DNA of 64,000 bases from Phascolarctos cinereus (Eukaryota; Chordata; Mammalia; Diprotodontia; Phascolarctidae). Location of the stretch: the NCBI RefSeq assembly GCF_002099425.1, contig NW_018343979.1, positions 7,390,001 to 7,454,000 of the forward strand, written 5' to 3'. This document shows, piece by piece, positions 20,796 to 30,045 of this stretch. Below the pieces are notes generated by a model that saw only the letters and a program-made list of their open reading frames with translations, searched no databases and was not told the origin of the DNA. The translations under genes and the position numbers were made by a program. How positions within the stretch are numbered: the stretch's first letter is position 1; every line of letters begins with the position of its first letter.

Positions 20796-22378
20796 CTCGT
20801 GACTCTGCAGCTGTCAGACCTTCAGTTTCTTAGGTGTCATCAAAGCATCTTTATGGAGTCCTCCAGTCTTTCAGTCTCTTCTCTCCATTCATTCTTTTCT
20901 CTTTTGGTTGCCATTGTTTTCTTCTCCATAACTGCTTCTCCCTTAACTTATTCAGTTCTTATTCTCGTTTACCAATCTATAACCACACATAGGCTTTGGG
21001 GATGAAGACACTGTATTTTACCCAGAACTTCTATAAAAGAAGGGACAAAAGAAAGGGAATGGGCAAATATTCTAGCACCTGCTTTATATACATATAACTA
21101 CAAAAATTGAGTGTTGTGAATTGTGTGGAACTCAGACCTTTCTGTTCTCTTGGTATAAAACTCTTCAACATGCTTAGATCATTTTGCTCAATCTTTGGAT
21201 TCAGTTTGATCCTGGTACTGACCTCTTATTTTTGATCTGGACACGGTTTTCTGCCTCCATCAGATTATTAACATTATATTTTTGGAAAACTTTACTGCCT
21301 GTCTTGGCACAAAGAATTACATACTTCTGACCCCTTTGGGCATAGAGACTTTTTAGTCACAGACTTTCCTAACTCTCAGGAAACCTCCTGATCTAGTTTT
21401 TGAACCAGTGCAATGGAAAACCCTCAGTCCCAGTCCACAGCAGGTTTCATTGCAAGCATTCTTCTATAGCAGGGCCTAGGATAGTATCACTGATTTGCTA
21501 TAAACAATGATATTGAACTCTATGTTATCTTCAGATGCCAGGGAAAATATCACAGGTATAAAGTCTTTAACTACCCTAAGATGTTAGAAGATTATACACC
21601 AGGGGTGTTTTGAAATATTGTTACCATGCATGTATCAGAGGTTTCCCTCTGGGAGAAACATGATGGGGTCAAACACACTTTGGGAGAATTCTTAATTCCC
21701 TAGTTCACTAATGCCACCTAAATGATCTAAGAACTTCCGAAGTGACATTGCCAAGTATGTCATTACCAGCCCCCCCCCCAAAATACCTCACAAGCTTAAA
21801 GAATGAAGGTTTGACAATGAAAAGAAATAGAACCCATCTTAGAATTCATAGAAATAATAATACCAGTAAGAGAATCCTTTCCTAAAGGCCTTTATAAGTT
21901 AAGCCACTTGGATGGCTCATCAGTACATGCCTCTTATGCAGAATTTCATATATCTTTTCCTATCATATCCTTTGTATCACTACTTTTGCAGTTTTCCTCA
22001 GCTCCCTGTGGGTATAGACCAACATCTTTGTTTGTGGCTCTCAAACTTAATGAATTCATCTCAATTTATCCTCTATGTGGAATTCTTATCTCCCTCTCCC
22101 ACTATTTTTGCTACTATTGTCTCAGTCTTGTCTAGTCAATGTGACCATAGGTAACTCCTTTGAGAGACAAATTTGCTTTTCTTTCTCGACAATCACTCAG
22201 TGATCTATTCTTGCCTTCCCCTCCTGACCCTATCCAGCTTTAACAATGTGCGAACAAAGGATACTGCTTCGGGGTTTTACCCCTGTGTTACAGATCTGGT
22301 ACTCTCTTATGTCATGGGAGAGTGTCATGAAAACCTAGGGAGTAGAAGGTGTAAAGGAGCAGAGGGTGATTGTTGGGG
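20796..22378. other. 1.6-kb unassigned stretch, no gene seen
   Basis: No gene, RNA or recognised repeat, apart from a C10 run at about 21771. Short overlapping frames at 21908-22154 show no family resemblance. Confidence 0.35.
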
Positions 22379-22752
22379 TTAAACACTTGGAGAGTCCAAG
22401 AAGGAGGACAAGTGAGAAAGGCCGGTGTACTTGGCAATTAAAAGATCATTAGTAACTTTGGAGAGAGCAGTTTTGAGTGAATGATAGGTTGGAGGCCAAA
22501 TTATAGAGTTAAAGAGAGTGTGAGAAAATGTGGTGATACCTATTGTAGGTGTGTACTCAAGGAGCTTAGCCACAAAAGTCCAGAGTTATATGGGGCAATA
22601 ATAGTGGGGGTGGATGAATAGAGTGAGGGTTTTTTTAAGGATGGGGGAGACATGGACATATTTATAGATAGTAAGAAAGTAGCTAGTACACAGGGAGAGA
22701 TTGAAGTCAAGTGATAGACTGCAAATGATAGAGGAAGCAATCTGCTAGAGAA
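22379..22752 (-). mobile_element. L2 ORF2 fragment
   Basis: Minus-strand L2 coding region upstream of the FDTVDH motif. The translation gives KLLEYTPTIGITTFSH, then HSLKTALSKVTNDLL, matching the L2 stretch 'STETALTKVSNDLL'. Plus-strand landmarks are GAGAGATTGAAGTCAAGTGA and GGATGGGGGAGACATGGACA. Coding capacity is lost. Confidence 0.8.
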
Positions 22753-22848
22753 GACAAAAGAAAACAATGGTACTGAAATGTAGTTACTAAAATATTTTTT
22801 AAAAAACACAAGAATTTCATGGTTCTCAGGTTAAGAACTCCTCCAGTG
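22753..22848. mobile_element. hAT-type DNA transposon end fragment
   Basis: GTTACTAAAATATTTTTTAA, CATGGTTCTCAGGTTAAGAA and CTCCTCCAGTG match the end of the non-autonomous hAT family also seen at 37480-37722 and 48117-48325 (terminus ...GGTTAAGAACYYCTG). Only the terminal part is present. Confidence 0.65.
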
Positions 22849-24029
22849 ACTGAAACATCATCCAAATGTGGGTTCCCCAAGAGAGATTACAGAAGTAATC
22901 CAGGGTAGTCATTTTGACTTTCAATTATCGTGGAAAACTCTTTTTCACAAACAGTAGGCAAAGAAAAAGCATAGATGTAGTTTGTTCTAGGTGAAAAATG
23001 GTGATGGGATTTTCTTTGACTGTTTCCCTTCCCCCTCATCATTACATGCATCTTCATTACCTTCAGTCTCTTCAGCTATATTCACTTTTACTTGGGCTTC
23101 CTTTGAAACTTCTCCAGAAGCTGTCACAGATGTAGAATGCATCAGTTCAGATGCTCCTGAGTAAAGGTGTGAGAGAACTGGTGAAGCCCCCTTCTGTGAA
23201 CCACATGGTCTGCCAGTTTGCCAACTGATCTGTAGCCAGATTTTAATTCTCTGAATTTCTACTATGGAATTCTGCTGTTGTTACTATAGAAGAGAACTGG
23301 TAATAAGAGAAGGTCCACAGAATGGTGGGAATGGTATTCTTCCTCCTCTTGACTAACTAAAACTGTTAAGAGGGATGGAAGCCTTGTTTTGTGACATGAT
23401 TTAGAAGGCAGAAATTGAGATGGAAGCTAATAAAGTGTGTGTGTGTGTGTGTGTGTTCCTTTCTTAATAGCTTTTGATTGTAGCAGCCAATTACAACCTA
23501 ATTTGACAGACTGGCAAAGGGCCCAAAACTTAGCTATAGCTGCCAAATTTTAGGGCTTTAGTTGTACACAGAAGGGAGATGCAGCCCTTTGTTTTTACCT
23601 GAAAAATTTCAATGTCTTTGAATGCTGCAACTAATGTGGTGATACAGGATAATAATATATTTAGAGATCCAGCACCAGTTAAATGGGAACACTATGGGAA
23701 CTGGGGATTTAGTTAGCAGTCATATAGATCTGACGATTCAGAATTACTTGTTGGCTGTGAGACTTTTGTCATTTGGCTCTTATAAAGAGAATTGACAAGC
23801 GTTTTGGATAGCCAGCTGGATTTGTTAAAACTTGGTGTAATACCATTCTTTGTTTCTTACACTGACTATTAATTTCTAAGTAGGATGGGTTTGGAAAAGC
23901 TTGGCCAAAAGAAAAAATGAGAGAATAATCACTAAATTCTACTTAAGCATTTTAGATGGCACTATATTTTAACTTTAGAGTACACAGACTTGAATATATA
24001 AGAATAACATTTCTATAAGATTTTAAGAC
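22849..24029. other. 1.2-kb unassigned stretch with (TG)n
   Basis: No gene or repeat family recognised. A (TG)n tract lies at 23434-23456. Confidence 0.4.
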
Positions 24030-24120
24030 TTTGCGTACACTGGTCCTATCAGGTTAGGTAGCATTATTAAGTATTATTATCCTGATTTGACAGATGAAGA
24101 AGTTAAGACTAAGAGAAGGT
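24030..24120 (-). mobile_element. MIR-type fragment
   Basis: TATTATTATCCTGATTTGAC, AGATGAAGAAGTTAAGACTA is the MIR core antisense. Short and diverged. Confidence 0.55.
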
Positions 24121-24129
24121 TTGATTGCA

Positions 24130-24576
24130 TTGTTCCTGTTAGTCAACAAGCATTATTAAGCAGCCACTAAGTACAGACACTGTTAAGTATTGGGTATACA
24201 AAAAAAAAAGCAAAACGTCCCTTTTCTTAAGGAGCTCACACTCTTATGGAGGAGACAGCATGAAAACAGCTGTGTACAAACAAGTTAGATATAGGATAAA
24301 TTGGAAACTATAGAAGGAAGTCTCTAGAATTAAGGGGGATGAGGAGGCACTTTCTGTATAAGATGAGATTTTAGCTGGAACTTTAAGGAAGCCTGGAGTC
24401 AAAGAAGAGGGAGAAAGTATTATAGGCATAAGGAAGTCAGTGAAAATGCCTAGAGTCTGGAGATGGAGTTTGGAGGAACAGCAAAGAGGCCCATGTTACT
24501 GGAACTAAGAGTACATGGAAGGGAATATGGTAAAAGAAGACTGAAAGGTAGGAGGCGGCCAAGATTGTGAAGAGAT
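24130..24576 (-). mobile_element. L2 C-terminal/3' fragment
   Basis: Antisense L2: GGAGCTCACACTCTTATGGA, TAGATATAGGATAAATTGGA, TAAGATGAGATTTTAGCTGG, CAGTGAAAATGCCTAGAGTC, GGAACAGCAAAGAGGCCCAT. Long but diverged. Confidence 0.82.
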
Positions 24577-24587
24577 TAGTGATTTTA

Positions 24588-24655
24588 ATTTTTTTTTCTT
24601 TTTTCTTTTAGGTAATTGGGGTTAAGTGACTTGCCCAGGGTCGCACAGTTAGTAA
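24588..24655 (-). mobile_element. 5'-truncated WSINE-type SINE with 11-bp TSD
   Basis: T-rich tail then AATTGGGGTTAAGTGACTTG, CCCAGGGTCGCACAGTTAGT: only the 3' part of the SINE. The exact repeat TAGTGATTTTA at 24577-24587 and 24656-24666 shows the short copy is a 5'-truncated insertion and not a remnant of a longer one. Confidence 0.85.
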
Positions 24656-24666
24656 TAGTGATTTTA

Positions 24667-25126
24667 GTTTTGTACAGATTCTAAAAGTTAGGCCATATTT
24701 CTAGAGTGATACTGGCAAAATGAGACCTGATCTTTCTAAAGAACTGTGTGATTTTTTTTTTTTTTGAGGAGTGTAAGTGGGCATATGGTAGTATTGTATA
24801 GCAAACTGCCCACTGGATATTTCTTTAAGTGACAACCTAATTTGATCTGTATAGCTATGAATCTGACTATGCCCAGGGCAACCAGTGCTTTCTAAATAAA
24901 TCATTTAGACTTTATATTATTTCAGGAAACAACTATTCTCTTTTCTTAAGAAATCAAGTATAAAATGAGCCAAATGCTGTACCAAAAGATCTTTACTTCT
25001 CATCTGAAAGGTGAGTAGGAAGGAAGCATTGAATGATGGCAAATATTAGGAGCTTGCAGAAGACAAGTAGTGGAGAATATCCATCTAGTTCTTCCTTTTC
25101 CTCTCTTCCCACTCCTCCCTACCCTC
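24667..25126. other. Unassigned stretch, no gene seen
   Basis: No gene or repeat recognised; contains a T13 run near 24753. Confidence 0.35.
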
Positions 25127-25385
25127 AGGCAGCTAATAGTACAGTGAATAGAGTGCTGGGCCTCTAGTCAGGAAGACCTAAATTCAAACACTGTCTTCCT
25201 AGCTGTATGACCCTGGGGAAGTCACTTATCTTTTCTTTGCCTCAGTTCCTCAACTGTAAAATAGGGATAATAATAACATCTACCTCTTAGGGTTATTGTG
25301 AGGGTGAAAGGATATAGTATTTGTAAGAAGGGCTTAGTACAATGCTTTGCCCATAGTAGGTACAATATCAATGCATATTCTTTCC
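25127..25385 (+). mobile_element. THER1/MIR-type CORE-SINE
   Basis: Near full length: GGCAGCTAATAGTACAGTGA, GTCAGGAAGACCTAAATTCA, GGGGAAGTCACTTATCTTTT, CTCAACTGTAAAATAGGGAT, TTAGGGTTATTGTGAGGGTG, TTTGCCCATAGTAGGTACAA. Confidence 0.87.
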
Positions 25386-25491
25386 CCTTTTTTCCCCCTC
25401 TCAGTATAATATATTCATATTCAAAGATGTACCTGCTAGTGGCAATTGCTATTTGAGGGTACAGACATGGATGAAAATAAAATTTCTTTTT

Positions 25492-25625
25492 TGATTAATT
25501 GATTCAACAAATGTTTGTTAAGTGCTTAGTGTGTGTCAGGCATTTTTAGGAGCTAGATATACAAAGATAAAATAGGAAACAGTCCTTCCCCTCAAGGAGT
25601 TTACCTCCTACTTATATTCTAACTG
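25492..25625 (-). mobile_element. L2 3' end fragment
   Basis: ATTCAACAAATGTTTGTTAA, GTGCTTAGTGTGTGTCAGGC and CAGTCCTTCCCCTCAAGGAG are the antisense L2 end. Confidence 0.78.
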
Positions 25626-25779
25626 TGACTGCCATCCTGCTTCTTATCCAGGAAAGTTATACAGCCTTTTTATTTTTACTTGTAAAATTTCTGACTGTGA
25701 GCTTCAGACATCATTTACATGGTGACATATAACAGCATACATTAAGAGGTAGGTCCTTAGTTACTTTCTGTGGTTATGA

Positions 25780-26640
25780 GGGAGCAGAGCTCAGACCAGG
25801 ATGTTGATGACAGGAAGTCTCCCTAGATCATACCATCTTAGAAGCATCAAAACCTACAGGCCTCCAGATCTTGGCCACAGAAGCTTAGAAAAAGTATGTA
25901 AAGCCCAACTCTAACATAAAGTCCAAAGTTAAGAAATAGGCCAGAAAAACAAGCAAGCAACAATAGCAACAATAACATGACTGTAAAAAGCTTCTAGGGA
26001 AGTGGTTAAGCACAAGACACGAATTCAGAAGGCAATGACTTTAAGACACCTACAAACAAAGCCACAAAGAAAAATGCAGATTGGACACAAGCTGAACAAG
26101 AATTCCTAGGAGCGCTAAAGAAAGAAGTTCTTTTTTTAAAAAACAAGAAATGATTTTAAAATGAGTGGTAGAGGAAAAATTGTGAAAAGAAATGAGAGCA
26201 ATGAAAGAAAGTTACACATACACAAAATAATTATCAGCTTGATAAAAGATGCATAAAAGTTCATTGAAGAAAATTAAAAATCAATTAGTCAAGTGAGAGC
26301 TAATGACTCCATGAAATATTAAGAAAATAAAGTCAAAAGAAGGAAAAAATAGAAGAAAATGTGAAGTAACTCATTGAAAAGACAATTGACCTAGAAAATA
26401 GATTGAAGAGAAATTATTTAAGAGTTATTGGACTACCTGAAACCCATGATCAATAAAAGAACTTAAGCACAATATTTCAAGAAATTATAAAGGAAAATTT
26501 TCTTAGATAGCATAGAACCAGAAGGCAAAGTAGAACTTGAAAGAATTCACTGATTACCTCCTGAAAGAGATCCCAGAATGAAAACTTCTGAAAAGAGAGC
26601 AATTAACCCATTGTAGCTAGATTATAGAGTGTGCAGAGAG
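25780..26640 (+). pseudogene. L1/HAL1 5' UTR and ORF1 remnant
   Basis: Plus-strand relative of the ORF1 in the HAL1-like element. The translation around 26370-26560 reads DLENRLKRNYLRVIGLPE, then FQEIIKENFL. These are the RRM entry and IIxENF motifs of L1 ORF1p. An A/G-rich, lysine-coding stretch upstream fits the coiled-coil region. Stops and a frame change before 26460 show it is dead. It fades out near 26640 without a recognisable ORF2 or L1 3' end. Confidence 0.72.
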
Positions 26641-26723
26641 ATGTAAAGTATAAACAGGCTGGACAAGTAGAGGAAGGGCTCTGAAAAGTTCATAGCCATA
26701 TATAATTTTGTCAATATAGACTT

Positions 26724-26975
26724 AATAATAACAGGTAGTATTTATATAGTTCTTAAAGGTTTGCAAAATACTTTACATACACTATCTCATTTAATCCTCA
26801 AAAGAACTCTGGGAGATAGGTGCTATTATTATTACAGATAGAGAAACTGAGGCAAATGGAAGTTAAGCGACTTGCCCAGGATCACACAGTGAGAAAGTAT
26901 CCAAGTCAATATTTGAATGCAGGTCTTCTTGGCACCATGTTCAGTCCTCTGTCCGTGGGCCACTTAGCTGCCTAG
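26724..26975 (-). mobile_element. THER1/MIR-type CORE-SINE
   Basis: AATAATAACAGGTAGTATTT, ATCTCATTTAATCCTCAAAA, GATAGAGAAACTGAGGCAAA, CCAGGATCACACAGTGAGAA and a head GTGGGCCACTTAGCTGCC. Confidence 0.85.
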
Positions 26976-27114
26976 TGTTTGCTCTAGTTAGAGCTTTGCC
27001 TATTAGGCTTCTAGTTTGCCTGAAGCCTTAGCTCAGAATGTGGTACAAATTTCTCGGCTGCTGTGTACCAGGCTAATTTGTCTGTCTCAGTTGTGTTCAG
27101 TTGTGTTACTTTCT

Positions 27115-27490
27115 ATCAGTCAGTCAATCAATATTTATTGAGTGCCTACTATGTGTCAGGCACTATTCTAAGTGCCAGGGAAACAAAAAGAGACAAGAGA
27201 TAGTTCCTACCCTCAAGGAGCTTACACTCTAATAGGGGAAACAACATGCAAATAAGTATGTACAAAATAAACTACATACAAGATAAGTGGGAAATAATTA
27301 ACAGAGGGAATGCAGTAGAATTAAGAAGGGTTGGGGAAAGCTTCCTGTAGAAAGTGGGATTTTAGCTAGGACTTAAAGGAAACCAGGGAGGTCAGTAGTT
27401 GGAATGGAGAAGGGAGAGTGTTCCAGTTATGGGGGACAGCCAGAGAAAATGCCCAGAGCTTAGAGATGGGATACATTGCCTAGTGTCCTT
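27115..27490 (-). mobile_element. L2 C-terminal and 3' end
   Basis: One of the cleanest L2 tails here: AATATTTATTGAGTGCCTAC, TATGTGTCAGGCACTATTCT, CCTACCCTCAAGGAGCTTAC, AATAAACTACATACAAGATA, CTTCCTGTAGAAAGTGGGAT, GGGGGACAGCCAGAGAAAAT, all antisense. Confidence 0.87.
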
Positions 27491-27604
27491 TTGGAATGTA
27501 ACTTCTGTGTGCCTATTCATTGCTCTTCCATCAGTATCCCCTCCGCTCAAGTTCCCAAAACAGCAGCTGTTGAAAAATCTTACCCCTGAGATGAATTTGT
27601 GATG

Positions 27605-27778
27605 AATGCCACTGTGGAAAGAGGGCTGACTTTAGAGTCAAAGGAACCGAGTTCAGATTTTGGGGAGTAACACTTTTTTAACCTCTTGGGTCCTCAGTTT
27701 CCTCATCTGTAAAAAAAGAGAGGATTGGGCTAGATGGCCTCTGAGGTCTCTTCTAATTCTAAATCTATAATTCTAAGA
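27605..27778 (+). mobile_element. MIR-type CORE-SINE
   Basis: TTTAGAGTCAAAGGAACCGA, TCCTCAGTTTCCTCATCTGT, GGCTAGATGGCCTCTGAGGT, CTCTTCTAATTCTAAATCTA. The GATGGCCTCTGAGGTC tail is shared with the copy at 35668. Confidence 0.8.
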
Positions 27779-28194
27779 CTGATTGCTTCTTCCCCTCATC
27801 TTGGGTGATCATATCTTGTCATTTAAGACTAATTACATTTATAGGTGAGGGTAATTAAATTGTTTAAGCAGCTGGATCCTATGTCAGTCAGTAAGTTCTC
27901 ATTTACAGAGTGCATTAAGTCCAGAGTTTGTAGCCACTAATATATTGCTCCATTAAGTTTTCAGCTTAGTGCAGAGCTTTGAGCTTCTAAAGAACACGTT
28001 GGCCTCTTGGACTGGGTTTTCTACTTTCTTGTCAATCGTGGTGTAATTGGACAGTGTGCTCCCTCAAGCAGGAAAATTCAGCAATAGTTTTTAGCTCTGT
28101 ATCATGATGTTTAATTGCCTGTGCATAAACTATCTTGAGAACAGTGAAAAAAGCATATACATACACACACACATATGTACTGTCATACTCATCT
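27779..28194. promoter_or_regulatory. Possible conserved non-coding element (weak)
   Basis: A repeat-free stretch between MIRs. It has homeodomain-like TAATTA sites (GACTAATTACATTTATAGG, GGGTAATTAAATTG), an E-box CAGCTG at about 27870 and no coding potential. This composition is common in vertebrate enhancers but is only suggestive. A short CA tract lies at 28155-28173. Confidence 0.25.
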
Positions 28195-28615
28195 GAGCTG
28201 ACATTTATATGCTACTTCAATGGTTGCAAAAATTTTTACATAATTATTTCATCTGATGCTATAAGATAGAATTTTGTTGTTCAGTTGTGCCTGACTCTTT
28301 GTGATCTCATTTGGGGTTTTCTTGGCTAAGACACTAGAGTGGTTTGCCATTTCCTTCTCCGGCTCATATTACAGATGAAGAAAGGGGGCAAACAGGGTTA
28401 AGTGACTTGCCCAGGGTTAAGTGCCTGGATTTAAACTCAGGTCTTCCTGACTCCAGGCCCCACACTCTATGCACTGTGCCACCTGGCTGCCCTATAATAT
28501 AGGATGCTACAGGTATGTTTTTATTCCCATTTTAAAGTGAATCAAGAGAAGCTCAGATAAATGATGTGACTTACCCAGGGTCATGTAGTCAAAGGTTAAA
28601 TTCCAACTCAGGCCT
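28195..28615 (-). mobile_element. MIR-type SINE split by a MAR1
   Basis: GACATTTATATGCTACTTCA...ATTATTTCATCTGATGCTAT on the left and TTTTAAAGTGAATCAAGAGA, ACTTACCCAGGGTCATGTAG on the right are two halves of one antisense MIR. Confidence 0.65.
28275..28490 (-). mobile_element. MAR1-type SINE
   Basis: TTGTTGTTCAGTTGTGCCTG, ACTCTTTGTGATCTCATTTG, GAGTGGTTTGCCATTTCCTT, then the core and GCACTGTGCCACCTGGCTGC. It begins with the RTE-like end, which closely resembles BovB 3' ends (ACTCTTTGTGATCTCAT). A decayed TSD is suggested by CTATAAGATAGAA before and CTATAATATAGGA after. Confidence 0.88.
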
Positions 28616-28835
28616 TCATAGAATCATAGATTTAGAGGTGGGGGGAGTTTGGAAATCATTGCATTGAGTTCAAACCCTTGATTTTTACTGATGAGTAACT
28701 GAGACATTGAGAGGTTAATTGCCTTGCCTAGGATCACACAGCTAGTAATTATCTGAGGAAGGATTTGGATGCAGGTATTCCTTATTCTAGTACCCTCTCC
28801 ACTATATCACACTGCTTCTTTTCACTATTCCCCAT
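28616..28835 (+). mobile_element. MIR/L3-related ancient repeat
   Basis: TCATAGAATCATAGATTTAG, GTAACTGAGACATTGAGAGG, GATCACACAGCTAGTAATTA, TACCCTCTCCACTATATCAC. Same family as 7689-7890. Confidence 0.65.
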
Positions 28836-29224
28836 TGTCTTGATGGTTTATTCATAAGGCTTTGGAATGCATATTGTGTGCTTTAATATTCCAGAAAGAT
28901 TCATGACTATTGGTGCAGAATTGATGGCTTGAAGTCCATGGCCTGAACTTAAACATTGTTCTCTTATGCTGTCATTGACAGGACAGTAGAAATCTTAACC
29001 TTGATGGGCAATATGATTTATGATGAACTCATATGGTGACATTAAATTCCAGATTGAATCAAAGTGGAGTTAGTGGCTTTGGGCTAAAGGCAGCCAAGCC
29101 ATACTTTTTAAACTTTATCAAATCTATCTTCCTGAGCAGATTCATTAGATTTGCCTGTAATTAATCAGTCAATTAATCAATCCATCCATCTCTAGACATT
29201 TGATAAAACAGTATCATCCATGAT
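28836..29224. other. Unassigned stretch, no gene seen
   Basis: No gene or repeat recognised. Confidence 0.35.
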
Positions 29225-29395
29225 AAGGCAGTCCCATAGCATCATAGAATCATAGGAAACCATCTAGACCATTCTCCCCCTATTTTGCATGTGAGGAAAC
29301 TGAGGCCCAGAGAGGTTTAGTGGTTTGCTCAAGATTGTTAAGAGTAGCAAATTACAGAGATGGGATTTGATGTTAGGACATGGGACTCCAAATCA
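29225..29395 (+). mobile_element. MIR/L3-related ancient repeat
   Basis: CATCATAGAATCATAGGAAA, GTGAGGAAACTGAGGCCCAG, AGAGGTTTAGTGGTTTGCTC. Third copy of this family in the window. Confidence 0.65.
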
Positions 29396-29424
29396 AGTAT
29401 ACTTTGCATCATGCCATGCTTCCT

Positions 29425-29945
29425 CTTAGAGCTGGAAAGAACCTCAGAGGTCACCTGGCCCCAAAACCTACATATATATGTATATATTTATGTATATACA
29501 CACATATATACATACAAACACTGCTTAAAGAGCTATAGAGATGATAACTCTCTATCTGCTGAGTCAGCCTCTTCCATTTTTGAAGAGACATTTTTTCCTT
29601 ATCTAGAAGAACCAAATACCTCTCTGACCCAAGTAATGGTAAGTAAGGATCCCCAGTTACTTCAAGCAAGCCTTTCATGGAATGGTTTCAAATTATGTCA
29701 CCAACTTTGATACTGTCCTTGAAAGAACCCTTGGGTTTGTTGGAGCAGTGTGGTAAACAGAATTGGATTACAGGAGTCCGGATGTGGTCTAACTAGGGTG
29801 CAGTTCAGAGCATCATCTCCCTCTTTTCTGACAGAATACTTACTTCTGTTAACATAGTTCAATATGGCATTGACTTTTCATATTTAAATTTGTGGTCCAG
29901 TAAAACTGCCATGTCCCTTTCAAGTGAACTGTTGTCAAATCTTTA
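29425..29945 (+). mobile_element. CR1/L3 LINE fragment with TA/CA insert
   Basis: AGAGCTGGAAAGAACCTCAG leads into a TATG/CACA simple repeat (29468-29520), then TCAGCCTCTTCCATTTTTGA, TTTTTTCCTTATCTAGAAGA, GGAGTCCGGATGTGGTCTAA, TAGGGTGCAGTTCAGAGCAT, AATATGGCATTGACTTTTCA. The phrases GATGTGGTCTRACYAGGG and GCATTRRCTTTT are CR1/L3 landmarks. The open frame 29360-29710 crosses it by chance. Confidence 0.78.
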
Positions 29946-30045
29946 TTGAGGGTATATTGTGTGTAAAGAGAATTGTTCTAAGGACTCTGATTACAGAGAA
30001 AAAAATAAGGCACTAAAACAGGTTCCTAGGAGTTTAAAATCAATA
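29946..30045 (-). mobile_element. L2 3' end fragment
   Basis: CTTTATTGAGGGTATATTGT, AAGGACTCTGATTACAGAGA, TTCCTAGGAGTTTAAAATC. Weak but ordered. Confidence 0.5.
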
